From Pusillimonas sp044464525 (lineage in GTDB: Bacteria; Pseudomonadota; Gammaproteobacteria; Burkholderiales; Burkholderiaceae_B), in assembly GCF_044464525.1 (NCBI RefSeq), contig NZ_JBIQLE010000001.1:186001-250000 (forward strand): a DNA stretch of 64,000 nt, given 5' to 3'. Below, piece by piece: positions 51,145 to 60,318 of this stretch; the stretch's first letter is position 1; each line of letters opens with the position of its first letter. The translations under genes and the position numbers were made by a program. The notes beneath the pieces were generated by a model that was not told where the DNA came from, did no database searches, and saw only the letters and a list, made by a program, of their open reading frames with translations.

Positions 51145-51280
51145 AGTCATCGCAGACTTGCTTGCGCTATTGGGCTCGATCCCCCGTGCTGTGCGCCGCT
51201 TACGGCGCCCCGGCGGTCGTGTTGCTCGTCTGCCCTTGCCCTGGTGCGCCGGGGTCCGTTTCAAAGAACTGGAGATTACT

Positions 51281-52156
51281 GTGGCTCAAATTACCGCCTC
51301 GATGGTCAAAGAATTGCGCGAGAAGACCGACGCGCCCATGATGGAGTGCAAAAAAGCGTTGACTGAAGCCGACGGCGACATGGCGCGCGCCGAAGAGCTG
51401 TTGCGCGTCAAGCTGGGCAGCAAGGCCAGCAAGGCCGCCAGCCGCGTCACCGCCGAAGGCCTGATCGGCCTGCATATTGCCGCCGACGGCAAGCAGGGCG
51501 CTGTGGTCGAGATCAACTGCGAAACCGACTTCGTCGCCAAGAACGACGATTTCATCAACTTCGTTTCGCAAATTGCCCAGCTTGTATCTGAAAAGAACCC
51601 GGCCGACGTCGCCGCCCTGTCTGAATTGCCCTTTGGCGAAGGCACGGTTGAAAGCACCCGCTCGGCGCTCGTCGGTAAAATCGGCGAGAACATCTCGGTG
51701 CGCCGTTTCGAGCGCCTCGAAACTGCTCAGAAGCTTTCCAGTTACGTGCACGGCGGCCGTATCGGCGTATTGGTCGAGTTCGACGGCTCTGACGAAGTGG
51801 GCAAAGATCTGGCCATGCACATCGCCGCCACCCGGCCACGCGCGCTCGACGCATCCGGCGTGCCCGCCGAACTGCTCGAGGCCGAGCGTTCGGTTGCTGC
51901 ACAGAAAGCCGCCGATTCCGGCAAGCCCGCCGAGATCGTCGAGAAAATGGTCGAAGGCTCGGTGCAGAAATATCTCAAAGAGATCACGCTGCTTTCGCAA
52001 CCCTTCGTTAAGAACGACAAACAAAGCGTTCAGCAGATGCTGAAGGAAAACGGTGCTTCCATCCAGCGTTTCAGCTTGTTTGTAGTGGGCGAGGGTCTCG
52101 AGAAAAAATCCGAAGACTTTGCCGCCGAGGTTGCGGCCGCCGCTGGCAATTCTTGA
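51281..52156 (+). CDS. tsf: Elongation factor Ts
   Basis: A 291-residue guanine-nucleotide exchange factor for EF-Tu. The N-terminal UBA-like domain has ITASMVKELREKTDAPMMECKKAL, followed by EINCETDFVAKNDDFINFV and, in the core domains, AMHIAATRPRAL. The start is a GTG at 51281, with GGAG at 51271-51274 correctly spaced; translation from any upstream Met would run through the hairpin region. Confidence 0.97.
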   Translation: MAQITASMVKELREKTDAPMMECKKALTEADGDMARAEELLRVKLGSKASKAASRVTAEGLIGLHIAADGKQGAVVEINCETDFVAKNDDFINFVSQIAQLVSEKNPADVAALSELPFGEGTVESTRSALVGKIGENISVRRFERLETAQKLSSYVHGGRIGVLVEFDGSDEVGKDLAMHIAATRPRALDASGVPAELLEAERSVAAQKAADSGKPAEIVEKMVEGSVQKYLKEITLLSQPFVKNDKQSVQQMLKENGASIQRFSLFVVGEGLEKKSEDFAAEVAAAAGNS

Positions 52157-52172
52157 TCTTTCGCGGCACAAC

Positions 52173-52206
52173 GCGCGGGCGTGCGCTCATTGAGCGCCGC
52201 CCGCGC
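52173..52206 (+). promoter_or_regulatory. Strong GC hairpin in the tsf-pyrH gap
   Basis: GCGCGGGCG (52173-52181) pairs with CGCCCGCGC (52198-52206), with inner GCGCT/AGCGC pairing. No T tract follows, so it is either a weak terminator, a processing site or an mRNA-stability element. The 175-bp gap may also hold a pyrH promoter that I could not identify. Confidence 0.5.
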
Positions 52207-52331
52207 GCCGCGATGGGGCGGCGGTTTCTCGCCTCGCCCGCCGCTTTGCCGGCCGCGACGCCTTTTTTGGCGCTGCCGGCCCCCAATCTGGCATACACTT
52301 TCGTTGGAACGACTTCTCGGGATTGCCTTCT

Positions 52332-53048
52332 ATGACCACCAGATCATACAAACGTGTTCTTCTCAAACTTTCCGGCGAGGCGCTGATGGGTGAAGACGCA
52401 TTTGGGATCAATCGCAGCACCATCCTTCGCATGACCGAAGAAATCGCCGAGGTCTCCAGCCTTGGCGTCGAACTGGCCATCGTCATAGGCGGAGGCAACA
52501 TCTTCCGTGGCGTTGCGCCCGGCGCCCAGGGAATGGACCGCGCCACCGCCGACTACATGGGCATGATGGCCACCGTCATGAACGCGCTTGCCCTGCAAGA
52601 CGCCCTCAAGCATCGCGGTATCGATACCCGCGTGCAGTCGGCCCTCAATCTCGATCAGGTCGTCGAGCCCTATATTCGCCCGAAAGCCTTGCGTTATCTT
52701 GAAGAAGGCAAGGTCGTGGTGTTTGCGGCAGGCACCGGCAACCCGTTTTTCACCACCGATACGGCCGCCGCCTTGCGGGGGGCCGAAATCGGCGCTGAAA
52801 TCGTCCTGAAGGCCACCAAGGTCGACGGTATCTATACGGCCGACCCCAATAAAGATCCTTCAGCAACGCGCTACGCACGAATCAGCTTCGACGAAGTGAT
52901 CGTGCGCAGGCTGGAAGTCATGGACGCCACGGCTTTCGCCCTGTGCCGCGACCAGAAGCTGCCGATCAAGGTGTTTTCCATCAACAAGCCCGGCGCCCTG
53001 CGACGCGTCGTGCTTGGCGAGGACGAGGGCACCCTGGTCCACGTTTGA
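52332..53048 (+). CDS. pyrH: UMP kinase
   Basis: A 238-residue hexameric amino-acid-kinase-fold enzyme phosphorylating UMP to UDP. It has YKRVLLKLSGEALMG, IVIGGGNIFRG, YMGMMATVMNALALQDAL and the ATP-site region KVDGIYTADPNKD. ATG 52332 is chosen; an in-frame TTG at 52323 has no better ribosome site. It is 14 bp before frr. Confidence 0.97.
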   Translation: MTTRSYKRVLLKLSGEALMGEDAFGINRSTILRMTEEIAEVSSLGVELAIVIGGGNIFRGVAPGAQGMDRATADYMGMMATVMNALALQDALKHRGIDTRVQSALNLDQVVEPYIRPKALRYLEEGKVVVFAAGTGNPFFTTDTAAALRGAEIGAEIVLKATKVDGIYTADPNKDPSATRYARISFDEVIVRRLEVMDATAFALCRDQKLPIKVFSINKPGALRRVVLGEDEGTLVHV

Positions 53049-53062
53049 TAAAGGAAAAAGAA

Positions 53063-53623
53063 ATGAGCACATCAGAGGTCAGAAAATCCGCCGAAGAACG
53101 CATGGCGAAAAGCCTGGACACACTTAAGGTCAATTTGGCCAAGATACGCACTGGGCGAGCCCATGCAGGCATACTTGATCATGTGCAGGTCGAGTACTAC
53201 GGCTCGCCCGTTCCTGTGGGCCAAGTGGCCAACGTAAACGTTATCGATGCGCGCACGCTAAGCGTGCAGCCCTACGAAAAACCCATGGTCGGCGCAATTG
53301 AAAAAGCCATCCGTGATTCAGACCTTGGTCTTAATCCGGTTTCCATGGGCGACAACATTCGCGTACCCATGCCGCTGCTCACCGAAGAGCGCCGGCGCGA
53401 TTTGACCAAAGTGGTGCGCAGCGAAGGCGAGGACACCAAGGTGGCCGTGCGCAACGTTCGCCGCGACGCCAACGACAGCCTCAAGAAAATGGTCAAGGAT
53501 AAAGACATCTCCGAGGACGAAGAGCGCCGCACGCAAGACGACATCCAGAAGCTCACAGACAAATTTGTCGGCGATATCGATAAGATCATTGCGCAGAAAG
53601 AAGCGGAGATCATGACGGTCTAG
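53063..53623 (+). CDS. frr: Ribosome recycling factor
   Basis: A 186-residue factor that, with EF-G, splits post-termination ribosomes. LAKIRTGRAHAGILDHV and VRNVRRDANDSLKKMVKDK are characteristic, and the length is nearly that of E. coli RRF (185). The start at 53063 is preceded by AAGGAAAAAG. It lies between pyrH (14 bp) and uppS (24 bp). Confidence 0.97.
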   Translation: MSTSEVRKSAEERMAKSLDTLKVNLAKIRTGRAHAGILDHVQVEYYGSPVPVGQVANVNVIDARTLSVQPYEKPMVGAIEKAIRDSDLGLNPVSMGDNIRVPMPLLTEERRRDLTKVVRSEGEDTKVAVRNVRRDANDSLKKMVKDKDISEDEERRTQDDIQKLTDKFVGDIDKIIAQKEAEIMTV

Positions 53624-53647
53624 CGCGCGTCTTGCACGACCATTACT

Positions 53648-54409
53648 ATGTTTACGAGTTCCACGCTTTCCATCCCTGACAGCTCCGAGGCGCCCCGGCA
53701 CCTGGCCATCATCATGGATGGAAACGGGCGCTGGGCCACTCGCCGGATGCTGCCGCGCACGGCGGGGCACGTTCGAGGGGTTCAGGCCGTACGCCGCGTG
53801 GTCGAAGCCTGTGGCCGCCGAGGTGTCAAATACCTTACCTTGTTTGCGTTCAGTTCTGAAAACTGGCGGCGACCCCAGGAAGAAGTGTCGTTGTTGATGC
53901 GGCTGTTCGTGCAAACGCTCGAAAAAGAAGTGGTCAAGCTTGAAAAGCAGGGTGTGCGCCTGCGGGTGGTCGGCGACTTAACGGCTTTCGAGCCGCATCT
54001 GCGAGAACTGATAGTCGCGGCCGAAGAGCGCACGCGCGACAACGATGCGCTGCATCTGACCATCGCCGCCAACTATGGCGGTCGCTGGGACATCCTGCAG
54101 GCCATGCGCAGCCTGCTGCGCGACAAACCGCAGCTTGCGCAAGCGCCTGATTCGCTGGTAGAGCAAGAGCTTACGCAGCGCCTGTCCATGTCGTGGGCGC
54201 CTGAGCCCGACCTGTTCATCCGCACCGGCGGTGAACAGCGCATCTCCAATTTTCTGATCTGGCAGCTCGCCTATACTGAACTGTATTTCACCGATGATTA
54301 TTGGCCCGAGTTCGGGGCCAAAGAGCTTGATGCGGCTTTCAAGTGGTTTCGCACGCGCGAACGCCGTTTCGGACGGACCAGCGCGCAGCTTGCCGAACAA
54401 TCCAAATAA
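53648..54409 (+). CDS. uppS: Undecaprenyl diphosphate synthase
   Basis: A 253-residue cis-prenyltransferase making the C55 carrier for cell-wall synthesis. The catalytic Asp24 lies in IIMDGNGRWA; other signatures are YLTLFAFSSENWRRP and, near the end, DLFIRTGGEQRISNFLIWQ and ELYFTDDYWP. It precedes cdsA by 12 bp. Confidence 0.97.
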   Translation: MFTSSTLSIPDSSEAPRHLAIIMDGNGRWATRRMLPRTAGHVRGVQAVRRVVEACGRRGVKYLTLFAFSSENWRRPQEEVSLLMRLFVQTLEKEVVKLEKQGVRLRVVGDLTAFEPHLRELIVAAEERTRDNDALHLTIAANYGGRWDILQAMRSLLRDKPQLAQAPDSLVEQELTQRLSMSWAPEPDLFIRTGGEQRISNFLIWQLAYTELYFTDDYWPEFGAKELDAAFKWFRTRERRFGRTSAQLAEQSK

Positions 54410-54421
54410 GGAGTTTCCGCC

Positions 54422-55285
54422 ATGCTGGCGCAACGCGTGATCACCGCAGTAGTGCTTCTGGCGGTTCTGCTGGGCGCTTTGGCTGCCCCCAGCCCTTGGC
54501 CCCTGATACTGCTGCTTGTTCTGGCCGCGGCCTGCGCGCTATGGGAATGGCTGCGGCTTACCGTCAGCGCGGGCGCCGATAACGTGGCCGTGGTGATCGC
54601 AGTTATCCTGGGTGGGGTAATGCTATTTTGCGCCACCGGGTGGATACGCGGCGGCGATATGGCCCACTGGGCGTCGTGGGTAAGTTATGTCAGCAATGGT
54701 TGGCTTATTCCCGCGGTCGTTCTGGGCTGGCTCATTGTCGGTACGACGCTGGTGGTACAGGGGCGCACCGATGCGCCCGCGTCCAGCAGCGGCCTGCGTA
54801 TTTTCGCCATCTTTGCTGTCTGGTCCGCATGGGCGGCCCTGGTGCAGTTTTACCTTGCGTTCGGCGCCTGGTTTTTAATCTCTTTGCTGGCCTTGATCTG
54901 GTTCGCCGATGTCGGCGCCTATTTTGCCGGCAAGGCCTTTGGACGCCGCAAGCTGGCGCCCCGTGTCAGCCCCGGCAAAAGCTGGGAGGGCGCCATCGCG
55001 GGTGTGCTGGCCGCCGTCATTTGGGTGGCGGTGTCCAGCCAATGGCAGGGCAGTTTCGGCGCGGCGCTCGTTCAAGGTTGGAGCTGGGCCGGCGCATTGG
55101 CGCTTTCAGCCTTGCTGGCGGCGCTGTCCATCATCGGCGACCTGTTCGAGTCCTTGCTCAAGCGCCGTGCCGGGCGCAAGGATTCCAGCGCCTTGCTGCC
55201 GGGGCACGGCGGCGTCTACGATCGCATTGACGCCTTGCTGCCGGTGGCGCCCACCGCATTTTTGTTGGTGAGCATCGCTGCATGA
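54422..55285 (+). CDS. cdsA: Phosphatidate cytidylyltransferase
   Basis: A 287-residue polytopic inner-membrane enzyme making CDP-diacylglycerol for phospholipids. Several hydrophobic helices precede the family signature SPGKSWEGAIAG and IGDLFESLLKRRAGRKDSS ... LLPGHGGVYDRIDALL. The stop overlaps the dxr start (ATGA, 55282-55285). Confidence 0.96.
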   Translation: MLAQRVITAVVLLAVLLGALAAPSPWPLILLLVLAAACALWEWLRLTVSAGADNVAVVIAVILGGVMLFCATGWIRGGDMAHWASWVSYVSNGWLIPAVVLGWLIVGTTLVVQGRTDAPASSSGLRIFAIFAVWSAWAALVQFYLAFGAWFLISLLALIWFADVGAYFAGKAFGRRKLAPRVSPGKSWEGAIAGVLAAVIWVAVSSQWQGSFGAALVQGWSWAGALALSALLAALSIIGDLFESLLKRRAGRKDSSALLPGHGGVYDRIDALLPVAPTAFLLVSIAA

Positions 55286-56475
55286 AGACTCAACGCCTTT
55301 GCATACTTGGGTCCACCGGTTCGATTGGCTGCAGCACGCTCGACGTCGTGTCGCGCCACGCCGATACCATCCGGGTGCACGCGCTTAGCGCCCACACCCG
55401 CATGGAGCTTCTGGCCGAACAGGCTTTGGCGAGCGGCGCGCGTGTGGTGGCGGTGCCTGACGAAGCGGCGCGCCGGCGGTTTTTGCAAGCATGGCCCGCG
55501 GGGAGTTCCGTTCCCGAAATTCGCGTGGGCGCCGGTGCTTTGGAAGTGTGTGCAGCCGACCCCGAGGTAGATACCGTTATGGCGGCTATTGTCGGCGCGG
55601 CAGGCCTGCCTGCTGCTTTGGCTGCCGCCCGGGCGGGAAAGCGGGTGCTGCTGGCCAATAAAGAGGCGCTGGTGGCGGCCGGCAGCCTGTTCATGGCTGC
55701 GGTGCGCGATAACGGCGCCGAGCTTCTGCCTGTCGACAGCGAGCATAATGCCATCTTTCAATGCCTTCCCCACGCCGGTGCGCCCCTGGCGCCCTCGACG
55801 CCCGCCAGGGGTGTACGACGTTTGCTGCTTACCGCATCCGGCGGCCCGTTCCGGACCGCTGAGCTTGCCGGCCTGGACAGCGTCACGCCCGAGCAGGCTT
55901 GCGCTCATCCGAACTGGAGCATGGGCCGTAAGATTTCCGTCGACTCGGCAACCATGCTTAACAAGGGGCTGGAGGTAATTGAAGCCCATTGGCTGTTTGC
56001 CATGCCCGCAGAACGCATCCAGGTGGTCATTCACCCGCAAAGTATGATTCATTCCATGGTCGAGTATGAAGACGGTTCCATTCTTGCCCAGCTTGGCCAG
56101 CCGGACATGCGCACACCCATCGCATACGGCCTGGGTTTTCCCGACCGCATCGACAGTGGGGTAGGGCCGCTAGACCTGGCCATGATCGGCAGGCTCGATT
56201 TTGAGCCGCCCGACCTTCGACGCTTTCCTTGTTTAAAATTGTCGTTCGAGGCGCTTGAAGCAGGACAGGACGCATGCATTGTCCTTAATGCAGCCAACGA
56301 AGTCGCTGTCGATCAGTTCTTAGAACGTCGTATTCCCTTTACCGGCATCGCCCGAGTCATCGAGCAGTGTCTTGATGCCATGGCGGGTAAAACACGGCCG
56401 GCCATTGATTCGCTTGAGGCAGTGCTAGAGCTTGACGGCCAAGCACGGCGGCAAGCCCTGCAGTTCTGTCAATAA
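55282..56475 (+). CDS. dxr: 1-deoxy-D-xylulose 5-phosphate reductoisomerase
   Basis: A 397-residue NADPH enzyme of the MEP isoprenoid pathway, converting DXP to 2-C-methyl-D-erythritol 4-phosphate. The NADPH motif is CILGSTGSIGCSTLDVV; the metal and substrate regions include LLPVDSEHNAIFQ, LTASGGPFR, WSMGRKISVDSATMLNKGLE and VIHPQSMIHSMVEYEDGS. It feeds isoprenoid precursors to UppS encoded two genes upstream and competes for DXP with PdxJ. Confidence 0.97.
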   Translation: MKTQRLCILGSTGSIGCSTLDVVSRHADTIRVHALSAHTRMELLAEQALASGARVVAVPDEAARRRFLQAWPAGSSVPEIRVGAGALEVCAADPEVDTVMAAIVGAAGLPAALAAARAGKRVLLANKEALVAAGSLFMAAVRDNGAELLPVDSEHNAIFQCLPHAGAPLAPSTPARGVRRLLLTASGGPFRTAELAGLDSVTPEQACAHPNWSMGRKISVDSATMLNKGLEVIEAHWLFAMPAERIQVVIHPQSMIHSMVEYEDGSILAQLGQPDMRTPIAYGLGFPDRIDSGVGPLDLAMIGRLDFEPPDLRRFPCLKLSFEALEAGQDACIVLNAANEVAVDQFLERRIPFTGIARVIEQCLDAMAGKTRPAIDSLEAVLELDGQARRQALQFCQ

Positions 56476-56497
56476 ATAGAGGCGCAAGAAAACCATC

Positions 56498-57829
56498 ATG
56501 CTTTTTACCTTGGCCGCCTTCATCATCGCCTTGGGGTTGCTCATCACCTTTCATGAGCTGGGCCACTATTGGGTGGCGCGGCGCTGCGGGGTCAAGGTGT
56601 TGCGCTTTTCGGTCGGCTTTGGCAAAGTGCTGCTTCGCCGCACAGACCGCCATGGCACCGAATGGGCGCTGTCCGCCATACCGCTTGGCGGCTATGTGAA
56701 AATGCTTGACGAGCCTCAGCAGGCCGACGCAAGCGATGCGGGCCAGGCCTTCAACCAGCAGCCGGTGGGCAAGCGCTTTGCCATCGTGGCGGCGGGCCCC
56801 ATGGCCAATCTTTTACTGGCCGCGGTGCTTTACGCTGCGCTTAACCTCATCGGCACGCAAGAGCCGGCCGCCCTCCTGGCGCCGCCGGCGGCGGGTACGC
56901 CTGCCGCCATGGCGGGCATTCAAGCGGGCGACCGCCTTGTGGGCATCAATGGCAAGCAGGTGCGTTCCTGGGGCGAAGCCCGTTGGGAGCTGCTTGACGC
57001 GCTCACTTCGGGGGGAACGGCGCTTTTGCAGGTCGAAAGCGAGGGCGGCGCAGAGCGCCGGCACGAGATTGCGCTGGAAGCGGCTCAGATAGAACCTGAT
57101 TCAGCCGATCTTATGAGTGAGGCGGGGCTTTCCCTGGCCACGCCGCGCCCCTTGGTGCGTGAAGTGGTGGCGGGCGGTTCGGGTGAGCAGGCCGGTCTGA
57201 AACCAGGCGATTTGATTGTGGCGGCAGGCCCCTTGAATGAGCCCTCGGGCTCTGAACTGGTCGAATATATCCAAGGCCAGGCGGGCCGGCCCATAAGCCT
57301 GGCCGTGCTGCGCGACGGCGTACCCCTGGCCATTGAACTTACACCTCAGGCCCACGAAGATGCTTCGGGCGAAAGGGTGGGGCGCATCGGCGTCATGTTG
57401 GGCGCCGACTTTCCCATGGTGATGGTGCGTTATGGTCCCATTGAAAGCGTCTCGCGCGGTGTGGCGCGTACCTTCGATACCGTGTGGTTCTCGTTGAAGA
57501 TGATGGGGCGCATGGTGACCGGAGACGTCTCGGTGCGCAATATCAGCGGGCCGGTCACCATCGCCGATTACGCGGGGCAGACGGCTCGCATTGGATTGGC
57601 GGCGTATATCGGGTTTTTGGCGCTGATCAGTGTTAGTATCGGCGTGTTAAATCTGCTTCCCATTCCCATGCTGGACGGCGGCCACCTTATGTACTATGTC
57701 ATCGAGATGCTGCGCGGCAAGCCTTTGCCCGACGCATGGCTCGAAACAGGGCAACGAGTGGGGCTGGGCCTGCTTGCCGCGCTAATGGGATTAGCGTTCT
57801 TTAATGATTTCACCCGGCTTTTCAGCTAG
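56498..57829 (+). CDS. rseP: RIP metalloprotease RseP (site-2 protease)
   Basis: A 443-residue inner-membrane zinc protease that cleaves the anti-sigma factor RseA within the membrane to activate the envelope stress response. The zinc motif His19-Glu20-Leu-Gly-His23 is in the first helix, two PDZ domains occupy the periplasmic part (about residues 100-300; GTPAAMAGIQAGDRLVGING, SGEQAGLKPGDLIVAAG), and the third ligand is in NLLPIPMLDGGHL near the C-terminus. A short hairpin separates it from bamA. Confidence 0.96.
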   Translation: MLFTLAAFIIALGLLITFHELGHYWVARRCGVKVLRFSVGFGKVLLRRTDRHGTEWALSAIPLGGYVKMLDEPQQADASDAGQAFNQQPVGKRFAIVAAGPMANLLLAAVLYAALNLIGTQEPAALLAPPAAGTPAAMAGIQAGDRLVGINGKQVRSWGEARWELLDALTSGGTALLQVESEGGAERRHEIALEAAQIEPDSADLMSEAGLSLATPRPLVREVVAGGSGEQAGLKPGDLIVAAGPLNEPSGSELVEYIQGQAGRPISLAVLRDGVPLAIELTPQAHEDASGERVGRIGVMLGADFPMVMVRYGPIESVSRGVARTFDTVWFSLKMMGRMVTGDVSVRNISGPVTIADYAGQTARIGLAAYIGFLALISVSIGVLNLLPIPMLDGGHLMYYVIEMLRGKPLPDAWLETGQRVGLGLLAALMGLAFFNDFTRLFS

Positions 57830-57830
57830 T

Positions 57831-57848
57831 GTGCTGTTCAAACAGCAC
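57831..57848 (+). repeat. Hairpin in the rseP-bamA gap
   Basis: GTGCTGTT (57831-57838), CA, AACAGCAC (57841-57848): a perfect 8-bp stem with a 2-nt loop. No T tract follows. It may mark an internal processing or attenuation point before bamA. Confidence 0.5.
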
Positions 57849-57907
57849 ATCGGGCGGGTTCTGCCTTACAATCTTTCCCCAATTTGATCTACTAAGGATC
57901 CACCAGG

Positions 57908-60253
57908 ATGTCGTTTCGTCGGAAAACCAAATTTAGCCGCCGTGTCTTGCCCCTGATCCTGGCGGCCTGCCTGGCCCCCGGCCTGGCCGGCGCCTTCACG
58001 CCCTTCGTCGTACAAGATATCCGTGTAAATGGCATACAGCGCGTCGACGCCGGTGCGGTCTTCAGTTATTTACCCGTGAAGGTGGGCGAGCAATTCACCG
58101 AAGAGCAGGCCAGCGAAGCCATTCAAAGGCTTTACGCCACTGGTTTCTTCAGCGACGTCAGCATCGACACCGAGAACAACGTGCTGGTGGTCAACGTCAA
58201 AGAGCGCCCCACGATAGCCTCCGTGACATTCAACGGCATGCGCGAGTTTGACGCAGAAGCCTTGAACAAGTCGCTTTCCGGCGTCGGCTTCGGGCCTGGC
58301 CGGGTATTCGACCAAGCCATGCTCGAGCGTGCCGAGTTCGAGCTCAAGCAACAGTATCTTGCCAAGGGCAAGTACGGCGTCGAGATCAGCCCCATCATCA
58401 CGCCGCTTCCGCGCAACCGCGTGGGTGTCAGTTTCGACATTTTCGAAGGCGACCTGGCCAAGATCAGCGAGATCAACTTTGTGGGCAACGAAGATTTCTC
58501 GGCTGGACGCCTGCGCGACGAGCTTGAGCTGACCACCTCCGGCTTCATGACCTGGTACACGGGCACAGATAAGTACTCGCGCGAAAAGCTCGAGGGCGAT
58601 ATTGAGCGCATCCGTTCTTTTTACCTGGATCGCGGCTATCTTGAGTTCTCGTCCGAGGCGCCGCAAGTTTCGATTTCCCCCGACCGCGAAAGCATCTTCA
58701 TCACCTTCACGGTGCACGAAGGCGAACCCTATACGGTGCGCAGCGTCAAGCTGGCGGGCGAGCTGCTTGGCCTGGATGAAGAGATTGCCGAGATGATCAA
58801 GGTCAAGGAAGGCTCGACCTTCTCGGCCGCCACCACCAACGAAACGGCCAAGGCCATCACTGATTACCTGGGCACCCTGGGCTACGCCTTTGCCAACGTC
58901 AATCCCAACCCGGAGCTGGATCGCGAGGCGCACGAGGCCGACCTTACCTTTTATGTTGATCCGGGCCGCCGCGTGTACGTGCGACGTATTCAAATCGGCG
59001 GCAACACCCGCACACGAGACGAAGTCGTCCGGCGCGAGATGCGCCAGATGGAAGCTTCGTGGTACGACGCGAACGACATCAAGATGTCTCGCGACCGTAT
59101 CGACCGCTTGGGTTACTTCAACGATGTCAATGTTCAAACCGAGCCCGTGCCCGGCTCTCCGGATCAGGTCGACATCAACGTCGACGTCAAAGAAAAGCCC
59201 ACGGGCATGATCAACCTGGGCGTGGGCTATGGTTCCACCGACAAGGTTATTTTGTCGGCCGGCATCAGCCAGGACAACATCTTCGGCAGCGGCAACAGCC
59301 TGTCGTTGCAGGTGAATACCAGCAAGACCAACCGCTCGGCCGTCATTGCGCATACCGATCCCTATTGGACCAACGACGGCATCAGCAAGACCACGTCGGT
59401 TTATTACCGTCGTACAACGCCGTACGAGATACGCTCGTCCAGCGAGTTTGGCGAAGGTGATTATCGCGTAACGGCCTTGGGCGGCGGCTTGAACTTCGGC
59501 GTGCCCATTTCCGAGTACGACCGCATTTTCACCGGCGTGAGCTTCGAGCGCAATCAGCTTGATCTCTATAACCCGCCCGACGCCTACCAACAGTACGTCG
59601 ACGAGTACGGCCGCACCACCAACTCCGTCATCTTCAACGTAGGCTGGGCCAAAGATACCCGTGACAGCGCCATCGCGCCCAACAAGGGCAGCTACAGCCG
59701 CCTGGCCGCCGACGTCTCCACGATGGATCTTCGCTACTACATGCTGCACGCCCAGCATCAGCATTACATTCCGCTGGGCCGCAGCTTCACGCTGGCCTTC
59801 AACGGACAGGTCGACTGGGGCAGAACCTATGGCGGCAAGGCCTTCCCCGTCATCAAAAACGTATATGCCGGCGGCATCGGTTCGGTGCGCGGCTACGAGG
59901 GAGCCTCGTTGGGGCCGCGCGATACCCGCACCGGCGACTACCTGGGCGGTTCACGGCGTATCGTGGGCAACGTGCAGCTTTATCTGCCTTTCCCCGGCGC
60001 CACGCGCGACCGCACTTTGCGTTGGTTCCTGTTTACCGATGCCGGACAGGTGTCGGCAGGCAGCGGCATGACCTGCATGGACGGCTACCAGCATCAGGTG
60101 CAAGACCCCTGCGGGTGGCGCTATTCGGCAGGCGTCGGCTTGTCGTGGCAGTCGCCCATGGGGCCGCTCGAGCTTTCGTTCGGCCGTGCGCTCAACGCCA
60201 AAGACGGCGACGACAAACAGGCCTTCCAATTCCAGATCGGAACTGGTTTCTAA
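57908..60253 (+). CDS. bamA: Outer-membrane protein assembly factor BamA
   Basis: A 781-residue Omp85 protein that folds outer-membrane beta-barrels. A signal peptide (cleavage near AGA-FTPF) is followed by five POTRA domains (about residues 30-430) starting FVVQDIRVNGIQRVDAGAVFSYL, then a 16-strand barrel with the conserved loop-6 motif SVRGYEGASLGPRD and a terminal Phe (FQIGTGF). The BAM complex inserts the porin at 44-45 kb and its own channel partners. It precedes skp by 65 bp. Confidence 0.97.
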   Translation: MSFRRKTKFSRRVLPLILAACLAPGLAGAFTPFVVQDIRVNGIQRVDAGAVFSYLPVKVGEQFTEEQASEAIQRLYATGFFSDVSIDTENNVLVVNVKERPTIASVTFNGMREFDAEALNKSLSGVGFGPGRVFDQAMLERAEFELKQQYLAKGKYGVEISPIITPLPRNRVGVSFDIFEGDLAKISEINFVGNEDFSAGRLRDELELTTSGFMTWYTGTDKYSREKLEGDIERIRSFYLDRGYLEFSSEAPQVSISPDRESIFITFTVHEGEPYTVRSVKLAGELLGLDEEIAEMIKVKEGSTFSAATTNETAKAITDYLGTLGYAFANVNPNPELDREAHEADLTFYVDPGRRVYVRRIQIGGNTRTRDEVVRREMRQMEASWYDANDIKMSRDRIDRLGYFNDVNVQTEPVPGSPDQVDINVDVKEKPTGMINLGVGYGSTDKVILSAGISQDNIFGSGNSLSLQVNTSKTNRSAVIAHTDPYWTNDGISKTTSVYYRRTTPYEIRSSSEFGEGDYRVTALGGGLNFGVPISEYDRIFTGVSFERNQLDLYNPPDAYQQYVDEYGRTTNSVIFNVGWAKDTRDSAIAPNKGSYSRLAADVSTMDLRYYMLHAQHQHYIPLGRSFTLAFNGQVDWGRTYGGKAFPVIKNVYAGGIGSVRGYEGASLGPRDTRTGDYLGGSRRIVGNVQLYLPFPGATRDRTLRWFLFTDAGQVSAGSGMTCMDGYQHQVQDPCGWRYSAGVGLSWQSPMGPLELSFGRALNAKDGDDKQAFQFQIGTGF

Positions 60254-60318
60254 TGTCGCGTATTTAATGGCACAATAAGTCTTTTACTCTTACTGCTCCT
60301 TCGCAAGGTAGATTTTTC

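Noticed and set aside
58070..59764. 564-codon open frame antisense to bamA
   Set aside because: It mirrors bamA codon structure in GC-rich DNA, has no ribosome site or domain, and bamA on the other strand is certain.
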